The notes under the pieces were generated by a model. The model was not told the DNA's origin. It saw only the letters and a program-made list of their open reading frames with translations, and searched no databases. Shown one piece after another: positions 38,767 to 47,998 of a DNA stretch of 64,000 bases. The stretch's first letter is position 1. Each line of letters opens with the position of its first letter. Position numbers and translations under genes: made by a program. The stretch spans positions 62,001 through 126,000 of the forward strand of contig NZ_RPDJ01000028.1 of the NCBI RefSeq assembly GCF_004023625.1, in the 5' to 3' direction. The DNA is from Streptomyces cavernae (GTDB taxonomy: Bacteria > Actinomycetota > Actinomycetes > Streptomycetales > Streptomycetaceae).

Positions 38767-39600
38767 TCAGCACGAGACGTGGATCGGTTCCAGCGGGACG
38801 CTGGTGTGATCGTTCGGGGAGTCAGTGCCCACCGGGCGCTGCGCGCGGGCGCGGTCCGTACGCCGGACGTCGGACTCCAGACGACGCCAGTCCCTTGCCC
38901 GCCGACGAGCGTGACGGCGATCGCGGCCGCGCTCCCAGCTCTGCTCTTCCTGCTGCTCGCGGATCTGCTTCTGGACGACGTCTGCGCGGGTCTCTTCCGT
39001 CCACACCCGCCGCTCGGCCAACTCGTAGCCCAGCGGGCAGAACTCGCCTCGCCGGCAGTCGTCGCACCCGACGCGGTGACGGGCGACCGCACGCAGAGCA
39101 CGCTCCAGCGCCGCCAACCCCGCCCGGCCCGCCTCGCGTTGGGCCAGAAGCACGGTCATCCGGCACTTCTTGCCACCCGAGCAGATCTTGCAGTCGACCT
39201 GGTGACGGGCAATCGCCTGACGCGCACGCTCAAGCGGCGTCTGGGTGGTACGGGGCAGGCGGTGGACCGCCTGCCCCGAGGGCGGGGTCGGCTTGCTGAA
39301 CTGCTGCTTACTCCGTCGCGCCCCAGCCTCAAGGTCACCCTCCACCAGGGCGGCACCCCACTCCTCGACGGTCAGCCCGGAGAAGTCGACCAGCCGGGCA
39401 CTGCCAAGGCAGCGCGGCGCCCGCTCTCCCTTCTTCAGGTCCTCCTGGCCCGGGTGATGCGCCTGGATCATGCTGCGCTTCAAGAACCGCCAGGTTCCGC
39501 ACTCAGGGCACACGATCATCGGCTTCTCACCGTCGCGGAGATTGAGGTCCTGTGGCTTCAACTCGCGGGCGAGGTAAGGGGGGAGAGGGCTGGGGCGCAC
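38767..39600 (-). CDS. Cys-rich hypothetical protein (277 aa)
   Basis: GTG with AGGGAG 6 bases upstream. An N-terminal CPECGTWRFLKRSM zinc-ribbon-type site is followed by a helical part and two related clusters: QAIARHQVDCKICSGGKKCR and RAVARHRVGCDDCRRGEFCP (both H-x2-x-C-x2-C-x4-C). The C-terminus is basic (ARRRARDWRRLESDVRRTDR). The protein probably binds nucleic acid through zinc; it has the look of an accessory plasmid protein. It is the first minus-strand gene left of the GntR divergent region. Confidence 0.7.
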   Translation of the reverse strand: MRPSPLPPYLARELKPQDLNLRDGEKPMIVCPECGTWRFLKRSMIQAHHPGQEDLKKGERAPRCLGSARLVDFSGLTVEEWGAALVEGDLEAGARRSKQQFSKPTPPSGQAVHRLPRTTQTPLERARQAIARHQVDCKICSGGKKCRMTVLLAQREAGRAGLAALERALRAVARHRVGCDDCRRGEFCPLGYELAERRVWTEETRADVVQKQIREQQEEQSWERGRDRRHARRRARDWRRLESDVRRTDRARAQRPVGTDSPNDHTSVPLEPIHVSC

Positions 39601-39920
39601 GAAGAACTCCCTGGGTGGTGTGACACTCGCTGCGTTCCCCGCCCGCCAAGAGCCGACCGCACACAGAATTGCTGGTCAGATCGTGGAGGACAGGCAGCGC
39701 AACTGCTGTCTGTAGCTCCCGTCGGGCCGGCCAGGGACCTCGTGGTTCGTCACCCGGCGCGCAGAGCTTCCGACGTAGCTGCGCTATTTGGTTGGTCGTA
39801 CGTCGGGACCGGGACTTGCGTCCGTTCCCTACCGGCCCCGCCTACGGCGGCTCCGGGCGAAGGTCCGACAACGAGCCGGCGCCAACTCAGTGCGCCGAGA
39901 CCGGAGTCCAGTTCTCCGCA

Positions 39921-39988
39921 CTTCGATATCGAAGTTGCTTCCAGTAGAGGCTATGATCGCTATCGAAGTCAAGAGGTTCGATATCGAA
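39921..39988. promoter_or_regulatory. Palindromic operators upstream of the GntR gene
   Basis: CTTCGATATCGAAG (39921-39934, perfect 14-bp palindrome) and TTCGATATCGAA (39977-39988) are 55 bp apart, with a half site TATCGAAG between (39961-39968). They lie 98-165 bp upstream of the GntR start and are probably its own operators. The rest of the 485-bp gap 39601-40085 contains no gene that I can support. Confidence 0.7.
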
Positions 39989-40085
39989 ATACGGCCAAGG
40001 GCTTACAGATCAGCGACCTGGGCCGCCCACGACGCTGGCGCTAGACATCGAGGCGCCTAGGATCGCTAGCGAGGTGAGGAGTCGT

Positions 40086-40844
40086 ATGGCGGATGAACCG
40101 GGCGCCGAGCAGCCCAAGTACCTGCAGATCGCTGACGCACTGAAGGAAGCGATCGAGCTGGGGGACACGTACGGCCCTGGCGACCGGCTGCCGGGAGAGA
40201 GCCTCCTCGCGCAGCAGTACGCCGTGTCCCCGATGACCGCCCGACGAGCTCTCCGCATGCTTGCGAGCCAAGGGCTCGCCGAGTCCCGGAAGGGGGCCGG
40301 CTTCTTCGTCCAGGCATTCCAGCCCATCCGCCGACGAGGCATTCAGCGCCTGGCGCGGGATCAGTGGGGGAGCGGCAAATCCATCTGGGCCGCCGACGAG
40401 AACCGTCCGTTGGACGTGGACCACGTGACCGTCGAGGAACTCATCCCACCGGCGCACATCCAGCGCATGTTGGAGCTGGGGGAGGGGGAAGCCGCCTGTG
40501 CAAGGTCGCGGCGCTACATGCTCGACAGACGTCCGGTCATGGTCGCAACGTCGTACCTGCCGTACAGCCTTGTGGCAGGGTCGGCGATCACTCAGGCGGA
40601 TACCGGGCCGGGTGGGGTGTACGCGCGACTCGCCGATCTCGGCCACGCACCCGTGCACTTCCGCGAGGAGGTCCGGTGCCTTCTGCCTACGAGCAAAGAG
40701 GCAGCCGCCCTGGCCATGTCCCTCGAACGTCCTGTTCTCAAGATCTGCAGGACGGCGTTCGCCGCGGACCAACGCGTAGTTGAGGTCAACGAGATGACAC
40801 TCGATTCGGCTTCGTACGTCCTCGACTACGAGTTCGACGCCTGA
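40086..40844 (+). CDS. GntR-family transcriptional regulator, HutC/UTRA type
   Basis: 252 aa from the ATG at 40086 (AGGAG 4 bases upstream). N-terminal winged HTH: KYLQIADALKEAI, DRLPGESLLAQQYAVSPMTA, RRALRMLASQGLAESRKGAG. A UTRA effector domain follows with ACARSRRYMLDRRPVMVATS, TGPGGVYARLADLG and YVLDYEFDA at the end. GntR/HutC regulators such as KorSA and TraR repress transfer genes in Streptomyces elements; this one may have that role, but its ligand is unknown. The two TTCGATATCGAA palindromes upstream suggest autoregulation. Confidence 0.9.
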   Translation: MADEPGAEQPKYLQIADALKEAIELGDTYGPGDRLPGESLLAQQYAVSPMTARRALRMLASQGLAESRKGAGFFVQAFQPIRRRGIQRLARDQWGSGKSIWAADENRPLDVDHVTVEELIPPAHIQRMLELGEGEAACARSRRYMLDRRPVMVATSYLPYSLVAGSAITQADTGPGGVYARLADLGHAPVHFREEVRCLLPTSKEAAALAMSLERPVLKICRTAFAADQRVVEVNEMTLDSASYVLDYEFDA

Positions 40845-41006
40845 CGACATGGGGGCTACCGACCGATCGCTGAATGGCTGGTTCCGTCGCCAACTAGCTT
40901 CCGGGGCATGGGCTGTGAGCGAGATGCCCCCGCGTAGCAGTGGTGTGGACTTAGCGTGGCAATACGGCCTCTGCTGCCTGGTCAAGGACCCGTTTGGGGG
41001 TGTGTA

Positions 41007-42170
41007 GTGATCGCTGTGGAGCAGTGGACAGGTGAAGAGGGGCTGCTGCTGCGGTCCGTGAAGCGCCAGTCCGTCCGCGACTTCGCTGACGACCTCGGCA
41101 TCAGCCCCCGGACGGTCTCGCACTGGAAAGAGGACCCAACTCGCGAATGCCGTCCCCATATGGCACAGATCCTTGATGCCGCGCTCGCCCGGTGTACGCC
41201 GGAAGAGCAGGAAGCGTTCCGCTTCCGGCTCGCGGCACTGCGCGGGGAACCTGTTGGCGCGGCTGGGGTTGAAGCAGCCCAGCCAGCACCATGCACCGTT
41301 GTCTCGTACAAATTCCTGCCGGTGTACCTAGGCGATCGACTCGGCTCGCTCTACGCTGCCGGGGCGCCCCGGCCGTCGGGCCCCGGAGGGCTTGAGCAGC
41401 GGGTTCTCCCAGGGGAGCATCGGACGGCGCATGCCTCCACAGTCCACATTTTTGCCTGCGGGATCGCGTTGGCGCTCCTGGAAGAACACCAACGCGTTGA
41501 CTCCCTAACCGAGTTGGCGCTGTGGCGGTACCGGTCGTACCTGACGGATCGGGCCTGGACCGGCCAGCGCATGACGCGCCTGTTGGAGCAGTGCAGCCCC
41601 GGAGCCGTTGATCCGTCACCGGATCCGGAGTACGTCCTGTCCGTGTACGAGTTGCGTGATCACTCTTGGACGAAAGCAGGGCTCGATCCGGCCTTGCAGT
41701 TGCTGACCACCCCGTCGGTCCTGGTCAACCGCCAGGACCCACAGAACATCAGGCCTCTCGGAGCGGGTGTTGAAGACGCCAAGTTCCGCGATGGCTGGGC
41801 ACATCCGGAAGCGGTGGCGTTCGACGGCGGTGCCTCACGGGGAGTAGCTGGCTGGTCTGGGGTTTCCTATCACCCCCAGCCGGACGAACGTGCCCTGACG
41901 ACAAGCCAGATCGTTGCCCTAGAGCTGGATGTCCAGGCGCTGTGGGCTCTGTCGTCGCACATCCTGCGCGTGATCGAGGAAGGGCACGACCCGGTGATGC
42001 CCCCGGCGTACGGGTGGCGTTTCCTGCGCGGCGCATACGTGCGGCTGACCACCGCAAGGCCGACGGAGACCGCCCAGCATCGGGTGATGCGCGAGGCGAT
42101 CCTCGCCACGAGTGAACTTCCTGATCGGCTGCGCGCCGCACAGGACGCACTGCGAGACAGCAACCCATAA
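41007..42170 (+). CDS. HTH transcriptional regulator (387 aa)
   Basis: GTG at 41007, beginning VIAVEQWTGEEGLLLRSVKR. The residues QSVRDFADDLGISPRTVSHW form an HTH (about 25-45). A large helical C-terminal part follows with TVHIFACGIALALLEEHQRV and LALWRYRSYLTDRAWTGQRM. This architecture, one HTH plus a long helical region, is common among Streptomyces regulators often located near small-molecule genes. The isochorismatase gene starts 28 bases past its stop, so it may be in the same operon. Confidence 0.8.
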   Translation: MIAVEQWTGEEGLLLRSVKRQSVRDFADDLGISPRTVSHWKEDPTRECRPHMAQILDAALARCTPEEQEAFRFRLAALRGEPVGAAGVEAAQPAPCTVVSYKFLPVYLGDRLGSLYAAGAPRPSGPGGLEQRVLPGEHRTAHASTVHIFACGIALALLEEHQRVDSLTELALWRYRSYLTDRAWTGQRMTRLLEQCSPGAVDPSPDPEYVLSVYELRDHSWTKAGLDPALQLLTTPSVLVNRQDPQNIRPLGAGVEDAKFRDGWAHPEAVAFDGGASRGVAGWSGVSYHPQPDERALTTSQIVALELDVQALWALSSHILRVIEEGHDPVMPPAYGWRFLRGAYVRLTTARPTETAQHRVMREAILATSELPDRLRAAQDALRDSNP

Positions 42171-42198
42171 CAGACATACATATGGAAGGCGGGACTGG

Positions 42199-42762
42199 GT
42201 GGACCCTCGTTCGACAGCGCTGCTGGTCATCGACGTACAGCAGGGCTTCGTCAACCAGCACAGCCGTAGTGTGCTCCCCGCGATCGCGCGGCTCGTTGAG
42301 GGCTGGCGATCAGCGGGCGCACCCGTGGTGCTGACCCGGTTCCACAACACACCAGGTTCGGCGTACGAAACGATCACCGGCTGGACTCGGCTGCGCTCTC
42401 CCGAGGAGCAGGCTCTCGCCGCCGAGCTCGCTCCGTTCGCCGATACCGCGGCCGCCGTCATCGACAAGGACCAGGCATCCGTTTTCACGCCCGAGGGCGC
42501 CCAGCTCATTCGGGACGCGGGATGGACCGACCTGGTGCTGTGCGGCATCGACACGGACGCGTGCGTGTACGACTCGGCCCGAGACGCCTATCACCATGGC
42601 TTCCGGCCGTGGATCGTCACTGACGCCTGCGCCTCCACCGGAGGGCCCCAGTACCACGACGCGGCGCTGCTAATGGCGGCCCGAAACATCGGCACGGACC
42701 ACCTACTCACCAGTGACGTCGTCCTGTCACGAATCCACGGAATCCCGGAGGCGCAGTCGTGA
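42199..42762 (+). CDS. Isochorismatase-family cysteine hydrolase
   Basis: 187 aa from the GTG at 42199 (GGAAGG upstream). The family's Asp-Lys-Cys triad is present: D12 in LLVIDVQQGFVN, K90 in VIDKDQASVF, C122 in LCGIDTDACVYDSA. These enzymes hydrolyse C-N bonds or vinyl ethers (nicotinamide, isochorismate and similar). The substrate cannot be read from the sequence. It is coupled with the flavoprotein gene by a GTGA overlap. Confidence 0.9.
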   Translation: MDPRSTALLVIDVQQGFVNQHSRSVLPAIARLVEGWRSAGAPVVLTRFHNTPGSAYETITGWTRLRSPEEQALAAELAPFADTAAAVIDKDQASVFTPEGAQLIRDAGWTDLVLCGIDTDACVYDSARDAYHHGFRPWIVTDACASTGGPQYHDAALLMAARNIGTDHLLTSDVVLSRIHGIPEAQS

Positions 42763-43682
42763 ACACACGGTCACGCGACACGGACGTTCTCGTGGTCGGC
42801 GCCGGCCCGGCCGGGGTGGCGGCCGCAGTCATGGCGGCCAGCCTCAACCTGCGGACCATGGTCGTGGAGGCCGGCCCGGTGGGCGGCAAGCTGCACAGGA
42901 TCGGAGCCCTGGAGAACGTCCCGGGCAGCTGGTCGACCGGCCCCCAGCTCGCCAAGGCCCTGGCCGTGGACCTTGAACGCCTGGAGAAGGCCGGGCGATG
43001 CACGGTCGTGCAGGGCATCGCCGCGAGGGTAAGTGGACACGACGACCGGGCAGAACTCGCCCTCGACGACGGACGCGTGCTCACTACGGAGTTCATCGTG
43101 GTCGCCACGGGCGTGACCGACTTGGCGCCGTCCGACGCGGCATGGATTACCGCTTCCGCCGAGTTCTCCGCTCCACCGCTCTGGCGCGCCACTCCGCAGG
43201 ACCTCACCGCGCGAACGTACGTCCTCGGGGCGGATCGTCCACTCGGAACCTGGCTGCGAGCGCACCCGGATGTGAAGACCACACTGCACGTGCTGTGCCC
43301 ACCGGCCGACGCATACAAGGCGGCCGAAGTCGAGGCCGACGATCGCGTACGGCTCGTGCCCATCTCGCACGCCGCGATTACCAAGCCCTCGTACGGCGGC
43401 GGTTGGACAGTCGAGGTGGAAGGCCACGATGGGGCCAAGACCATCTACGCCGCCACATCGGTGCTCAATAACCTCGGCAACAAGCCGGCGGCTGTGACTG
43501 GGCTCGTTTCTGGTGAAGATGGCTACTGCCCACCAGAGAGGCAGCACCGGCGCATCTGGATCGCCGGCGACCTCCGGTCGGCGCGCTACCAGCGCATAGC
43601 CACCGCACAAGGATCGGCAGCCGAGGCCGTGCTCACCTACTACTACGAGACCGCGCTGCCCAGTGGGGGCGGGGTTCGATGA
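42759..43682 (+). CDS. Thioredoxin-reductase-like FAD flavoprotein without redox cysteines
   Basis: 307 aa, GTG overlapping the isochorismatase stop. FAD-binding GAGPAGVAAAVMAASLNLRT at residues 14-33, then a VATGVTDL turn and a C-terminal IWIAGDLRSARYQRIATAQG segment that ends the FAD fold. The CxxC disulfide of thioredoxin reductase is absent, and the central NADP region is short and divergent. It is therefore probably a monooxygenase-type or ferredoxin/flavodoxin-NADP reductase-like enzyme. It forms a pair with the isochorismatase-like hydrolase under the HTH regulator. Confidence 0.82.
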   Translation: MNTRSRDTDVLVVGAGPAGVAAAVMAASLNLRTMVVEAGPVGGKLHRIGALENVPGSWSTGPQLAKALAVDLERLEKAGRCTVVQGIAARVSGHDDRAELALDDGRVLTTEFIVVATGVTDLAPSDAAWITASAEFSAPPLWRATPQDLTARTYVLGADRPLGTWLRAHPDVKTTLHVLCPPADAYKAAEVEADDRVRLVPISHAAITKPSYGGGWTVEVEGHDGAKTIYAATSVLNNLGNKPAAVTGLVSGEDGYCPPERQHRRIWIAGDLRSARYQRIATAQGSAAEAVLTYYYETALPSGGGVR

Positions 43683-43726
43683 CCCTCCCGAAAGGCTGGG
43701 CACCACGATGCACCCGCCATCAGCGG

Positions 43727-44368
43727 TCAGCTCGCGCCGACGGCGAACGGAGCCCCCAGGTGAGCCTGCGTACTTCGGCGCGGCACAGGCTCCTGCCTGG
43801 CGAGGCCAGCTGGCCGAAGGGCGTTCAGGGCAGCGTGGAGCGTGCGCGAGTCACGGTTCCACCGTTTGGGCGCAATGAGCTTGAGCCGCGGCGCGTCGGC
43901 CGGGGGCATGACCTGGCTCATGCAGTCGACGACCGGGATGAGGCCGAGGTTGTGGGTGAACAGCAAGACGGGCTTCTTCGCGACCAGCGATCGGAGTTCG
44001 AGGCGGGCAACAGGGCCGAGGACGTGGACGCGACTGCCGAGTCGTTTGGGTCGTCCGATGACGACGAGTCCGTCGAGCTGATCTGCGAGCGTGTCCCAGT
44101 CGTACGCGGATTCCCCGAAGGCGGAGCGGTAGTGGAGGAGTTCGACTCCGTCGGGCAGGTCCTCGGTAATGCGCTTGAGCCATCGCTCCCAATTGCAGTC
44201 ATTGACCGTCTTGGGGCTGGCGCTGACGTAGATGCGGACCGGATTGCCGGGGCAGCGTTCTGCGGCGATCCGGTTCATGGCCGCGGTGTAGCGGCGCTGC
44301 TGCTCAGGGTGAGCGAAGGTCTCCACGTCGAGGTGATCGTCGTTCCTGGGCTTCCGCGTCGCGTGCAT
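43727..44368 (-). CDS. Hypothetical Rossmann-like protein (213 aa)
   Basis: I chose the ATG at 44368; the ATG at 44380 is possible and no clear ribosome site marks either. Residues 40-170 alternate strands and helices: VRIYVSASPKTVNDCNWERW, AYDWDTLADQLDGLVVIGRP, LVAKKPVLLFTHNLGLIPVV. This recalls nucleoside-deoxyribosyltransferase-like or TIR-related folds, but the catalytic pattern is not clear. It is convergent with the flavoprotein gene, 45 bp away. Confidence 0.6.
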   Translation of the reverse strand: MHATRKPRNDDHLDVETFAHPEQQRRYTAAMNRIAAERCPGNPVRIYVSASPKTVNDCNWERWLKRITEDLPDGVELLHYRSAFGESAYDWDTLADQLDGLVVIGRPKRLGSRVHVLGPVARLELRSLVAKKPVLLFTHNLGLIPVVDCMSQVMPPADAPRLKLIAPKRWNRDSRTLHAALNALRPAGLARQEPVPRRSTQAHLGAPFAVGAS

Positions 44369-45385
44369 ACCACTAATCATGCCCGGATGGTGCTTCGGGT
44401 GTGGAGCAGGGCGGGTTATTTGCGGGTCCTGGCGCTCCGTCAGGACCCGCTCGTCGATTGGCGACACGAGGGGTACCGGGGTGTCGTTGTGGGATCTCAG
44501 AGGGGTACCGTGTCCGTGAATAAGATCGACATAGACATGGTTAAGCCCCGCGAGGTGGTGCTCCGGGGCACGGCCGCTGACCTATCCAGGGAAGGTCACG
44601 ACATGATGCAGGGTACCCGTACCCTCCGACAGACACACACCAAGGCACTCGCCGTGGCAGCGATGGCTCGTCCGTCGCTCCGGCTGGGTGCCTTCTTTGT
44701 CTTCCCGCGCCGATCCGGCTGCGGGCGTACCTCCGCCCCGGAAGGGGGCGAGATGTCGTAGTCGTCTGCGGCGGCGCCCGTTGAACGGGTCTTCGAGCCG
44801 CCGGGACGCCCGGCCACCCAGGTGATTAGCCGTCACCTCGGCTACAGCGTCCCATCTGCCACCAGAGGGTTTGCCGACCCCCTGAAGGGATTGTCCGTCC
44901 GGTTAGCCGCCGGCCGAACAGTTCGATCTTGGTTCTCCGCGAACCAGCGCCAAAGGCGCCTTTTTCATGCCCTCCTCCCTGAAGAAGAGAGGCACGACTA
45001 TGTTGCAGCATCGTGCTGCCCTTTGTCAGCCCATCCATGCCCGGTTGGCGCATTTTGCGCCGTCTTCCGCGTCACAGTTTTCCCATCAGCCGACCACTTC
45101 GCCATGCGAGCCGACTGGCGCGGCATCCCGTGCGCGGTTTCTCTGGGGTGCCCGGTGCGCTGGGTCTATGTCTGTCGGCCACCAATCTTCGAGGCTGCGT
45201 TGGCTACGTACTGTTCCGGAGACCGCTGATCCGGTTGTGAAGCGTGGTCCGGGGCATCCGCTCGCGTTCGGCTGGGCTGGTCGTGGTCGTTTGGCGATCG
45301 AGGTGCGGGCCGTCCTGGGCAGAAGGGGCCTCGGCAGGGTCGTGGCCCCGGTGCGGCTGACCGTGCCTGTTCCGGGGGCAGAAGG
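44369..45385. other. Gene-poor region upstream of the Rep candidate (origin candidate)
   Basis: About 1 kb without a convincing gene apart from a possible 50-aa leader at its right end. It holds GGGGTACCG twice, 32 bp apart (44470-44478 and 44502-44510), a GGGTACCCGTACCC repeat (44611-44624), a plus-strand terminator hairpin (44947-44965) and the hairpin GGCGCATTTTGCGCC (45047-45061). Its composition is more AT-rich and irregular than coding DNA nearby. This is where an origin or a replication-control RNA would be expected; neither is proven. Confidence 0.45.
44947..44965 (+). terminator. Intrinsic terminator with T-run (small RNA end?)
   Basis: GCGCC-AAA-GGCGC followed by CTTTTT (T-run 44961-44965) on the plus strand. 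It has no gene in front of it that I can support, so it may end a small untranslated RNA starting near the GGGGTACC repeats. Confidence 0.6.
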
Positions 45386-45389
45386 ATGA
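45237..45389 (+). CDS. Possible 50-aa leader upstream of the Rep candidate
   Basis: GTG at 45237; the stop overlaps the ATG of the next gene by 4 bases (ATGA), typical of coupled genes here. It begins MKRGPGHPLAFGWAGRGRLA and ends VAPVRLTVPVPGAEG. No family, weak ribosome site; the overlap is the main support. It could be a leader peptide in replication control. Confidence 0.35.
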   Translation: MKRGPGHPLAFGWAGRGRLAIEVRAVLGRRGLGRVVAPVRLTVPVPGAEG

Positions 45390-47998
45390 GCGGCGCTGCG
45401 GCATCGGCCGCGGTGCCGCCGGCGTTCATCAACTCTTCCGTGGTCGACGCTCCGGAGCTTCCCTCACGGCGGGGTGGTCTGCGGTTGCTACCGGGCGGGG
45501 GCCTAGATGACGCGCTGCGGTTGGGTCGGAGTATGCGACTGCGGTTGCTGGCTGCGATCCGGGCGCTGTTGGCGGATGAGTCGCTGGCCGGGCTCGGGGA
45601 CGCGGCGCGGTTGGCGGCGGTGGTGCTGTACGCGAAGTCGCGGGCGCCGGAAGGCCGGAAGGACGATCTGCAGTCGTATATCTGGGGTGCGGAGCTGGGC
45701 CGGTGGCTGGGCATGTCGGAGTCGACGGTCCATCACGACGTGCTGCCGGTGCTGCGGGAGGCCGAGGCTCTACACACCCGGATGGTCACGAACGATGAGG
45801 GGCACCCGGTCGGGCTGGACTGCCTGGTCATGCCACTGTGGCGGGCGCACCAGGGCGGGGGAGCGGCTGATCCGCTGGCGCTGTCGAAGGTGGAGCTGTC
45901 AGTGCTGCTGCGCCTGCTGGAGGCGCTGTTCGGTCCTGGTTGGGCGCCGGAGGGCAAGGAGCCGACACCTCCGGGGCTGCTGGCTAGCCGTACGGGCAAG
46001 GGGGCGGCGACCGACCGGCTCGGGCTGCTGCTGATGGTGCTGAACACGCGGGCGTCGGGCTGGCTGCAGCTGTGCGGCGGCTCGGTGCGGAAGAAGGAGG
46101 GGCGCGGGGCGGCGACGCTGGCCCGGCTGCTGGGCTGCTCGGCGTCTGGCGCGCGGAAGGTGCTGGCCAGGTTGACGAAGGCCGGTGTGGTCTCCCGGGG
46201 GCGGAAGGCGACGGTGACGCGGATGCGCGGCCGTGGCCGGGTCATGCTGCTGCCGGTCGCCCGTGCGTACGGCCGTGTTGTGGCCCCTGTGGAGGCTGTC
46301 CAGGGCTCTGGGTCGGTGTTTTCGCAGCGTCCCGATGGTGCAGTCGGAGATCTTGCTCCTGGCCGGGATGCCAATGCCCTTGGTACGCCTGGGGTTTGTG
46401 GTGCCGAGACGGCCCTGGAGACGGGGGATCGGGAGCGTCCCGGTGGTGCAGAGTTCCACGCAGACCACGCACCTGTGGTTACTCCCGTCGTTCCTCTCCC
46501 GCTCTCTGGGGGTTTTTCCGGCGAAGGCCGTGGGGGTGAGGACCGTCGGCCGGAGCGCGTGTGCGTGCGCGAGAATCAGGCCCCGGATGGCGAGCACTCC
46601 ACTGTCGAGTCTGCGTTGCCGGTGGCGAAGGTCGGCCCGCTTCGCGGGGAAAAGCCTGGCAAGTCCGCGGTCGATGAGCAGGGTGGGCAGCGTGCTGCCG
46701 GGACACAGGCCGGTGGCTGGCCGAAGGCCGTGGTGGGTGGAAAGACGCGGCAGCAGGGGAAGGTGGACCTTCCCGATGATCTTGGTCTGCGGGTGGCTCT
46801 GGGGCCGGTCGCGTGGCTGTGGGCGGGGCTGAACCGCTGGCAGCAGGACCATGTGGTGGCGGCCGTGAAGGCCGAGCTGGAGCGGCTGAAGGACCTGTTG
46901 ATGCAGCCGGAGGGTGCGCCTCGGTTGCTGGCCGATCGGCTCACCGACCGGCTGGAGGAGGTCGGTGGCGAGGCGCGGGTGAGCAGCCCGTTCGGCTGGA
47001 TCACTAGGCGGGGCCTGGTGCAGCGGCCGGCCTGCTCGGACGTGCGGTGCGACGACGGGATCCGGCTGGACACTGGCGGCGACTGCGCGAACTGCGGGAA
47101 CGTGATTCACATCCGCCGTGCCCGCCGGGTGCGGATCGCGGCCGACATCGACCGGGAGCTGCCCGGCATCGGCGAGGCAAAGCGCCGCCAGGTCCTCGAG
47201 GACCGGCTGCGCGAGCACGCCGAGGCGGAGGCGGAGGACTTCGTGTGGCGCCGGGAGCAGGCCCGCGCGGAGCAGGCCCGGCGGGAGACGGCTCGTGCGG
47301 CTGCCCGGGAGCGGGGGGAGCACGAGCGCCAGGAGGCGGCGGCCGCCGAAGCCGCGCGCCAGGAGCTGCCGTGCGAGGACTGCGGGCAGCAGCGGTCGGC
47401 CGGGCTGTGCGAGGCGTGCGGTCTCCGGCGTCGGACCGAGGCGGCGATCACGGAGGCCGGGCTGGTCGCGGCCACTTGGGCGGCCGACCTGGACGACGCC
47501 GCCGACGTCGCCGCGGTGGCCGCGCACGTCCGCTCGACGCTGGAAGCCGACATCGAGACCGCCCACCTGCAGTTCCTGGAGCTGATGGAACCGGGCGAGC
47601 TGGAGACGAACCCGGTCGCGGCGGCATCCGTGCTGGCCTTCAACGCCCTCCAGGCCGTACAGCAGGCCCTGCCGGAGTACCGCAGCAGCGCCCTCGGGCG
47701 GCTGGGAAGCACTCCGGAGGCCGAGGAGGAAGCCCGCCGGGCGTACAAGACCGAGCAAAACCGCAGGTGGTTCCGCGCGAACCCGAACGGCGCGGACGCG
47801 GTCGCCGCCGCGACAACGGCAGCCGAAGCCGCCCGGGAACGCACTGCCGAGTACCTGCTCACGGTCCGGCTGGAGCAGCTGCGCGAGCGGACGGCGGATC
47901 GCACCGAGACGGCTGCGCCCGCGCCGTGGTCGGCCCGGCTGACCGAGCTCGCGGCGCGACCGCTGGACGGCGAGATGGCCGGGATGGTGATCGCGTGA
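45386..47998 (+). CDS. Probable replication initiator (winged-helix/zinc-finger, 870 aa)
   Basis: ATG with GGGGG 7 bases upstream. An N-terminal HTH-rich domain (LGRWLGMSESTVHHDVLPVL; LARLLGCSASGARKVLARLT) resembles a RepA-type two-winged-helix head. A poorly conserved linker (300-450) and a region with WLWAGLNRWQQDHVVAAVKA and WITRRGLVQRPACSDVRCDD follow. Two zinc sites, CSDVRC with CANC (about 550-575) and CEDC with CEAC (about 660-680), flank a long helical part. The helicase-like motifs of some linear-plasmid Reps are absent. It is called Rep because a DUF721/DciA-like gene is fused to its end and a gene-poor region precedes it. Confidence 0.62.
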   Translation: MSGAAASAAVPPAFINSSVVDAPELPSRRGGLRLLPGGGLDDALRLGRSMRLRLLAAIRALLADESLAGLGDAARLAAVVLYAKSRAPEGRKDDLQSYIWGAELGRWLGMSESTVHHDVLPVLREAEALHTRMVTNDEGHPVGLDCLVMPLWRAHQGGGAADPLALSKVELSVLLRLLEALFGPGWAPEGKEPTPPGLLASRTGKGAATDRLGLLLMVLNTRASGWLQLCGGSVRKKEGRGAATLARLLGCSASGARKVLARLTKAGVVSRGRKATVTRMRGRGRVMLLPVARAYGRVVAPVEAVQGSGSVFSQRPDGAVGDLAPGRDANALGTPGVCGAETALETGDRERPGGAEFHADHAPVVTPVVPLPLSGGFSGEGRGGEDRRPERVCVRENQAPDGEHSTVESALPVAKVGPLRGEKPGKSAVDEQGGQRAAGTQAGGWPKAVVGGKTRQQGKVDLPDDLGLRVALGPVAWLWAGLNRWQQDHVVAAVKAELERLKDLLMQPEGAPRLLADRLTDRLEEVGGEARVSSPFGWITRRGLVQRPACSDVRCDDGIRLDTGGDCANCGNVIHIRRARRVRIAADIDRELPGIGEAKRRQVLEDRLREHAEAEAEDFVWRREQARAEQARRETARAAARERGEHERQEAAAAEAARQELPCEDCGQQRSAGLCEACGLRRRTEAAITEAGLVAATWAADLDDAADVAAVAAHVRSTLEADIETAHLQFLELMEPGELETNPVAAASVLAFNALQAVQQALPEYRSSALGRLGSTPEAEEEARRAYKTEQNRRWFRANPNGADAVAAATTAAEAARERTAEYLLTVRLEQLRERTADRTETAAPAPWSARLTELAARPLDGEMAGMVIA

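Noticed and set aside
42759..43682. Thioredoxin reductase assignment for the flavoprotein
   Set aside because: The CxxC disulfide is absent, so only the FAD fold is claimed.
44500..44760. A possible 80-aa gene starting VNKIDIDMVKPREVVLRG
   Set aside because: No ribosome site, mixed codon usage after residue 20, and it overlaps the repeat region; kept as part of the gene-poor region.
45166..45714. Minus-strand 182-aa frame over the Rep start
   Set aside because: Low-complexity Arg/Pro/Ser composition typical of a shadow frame opposite a real gene.
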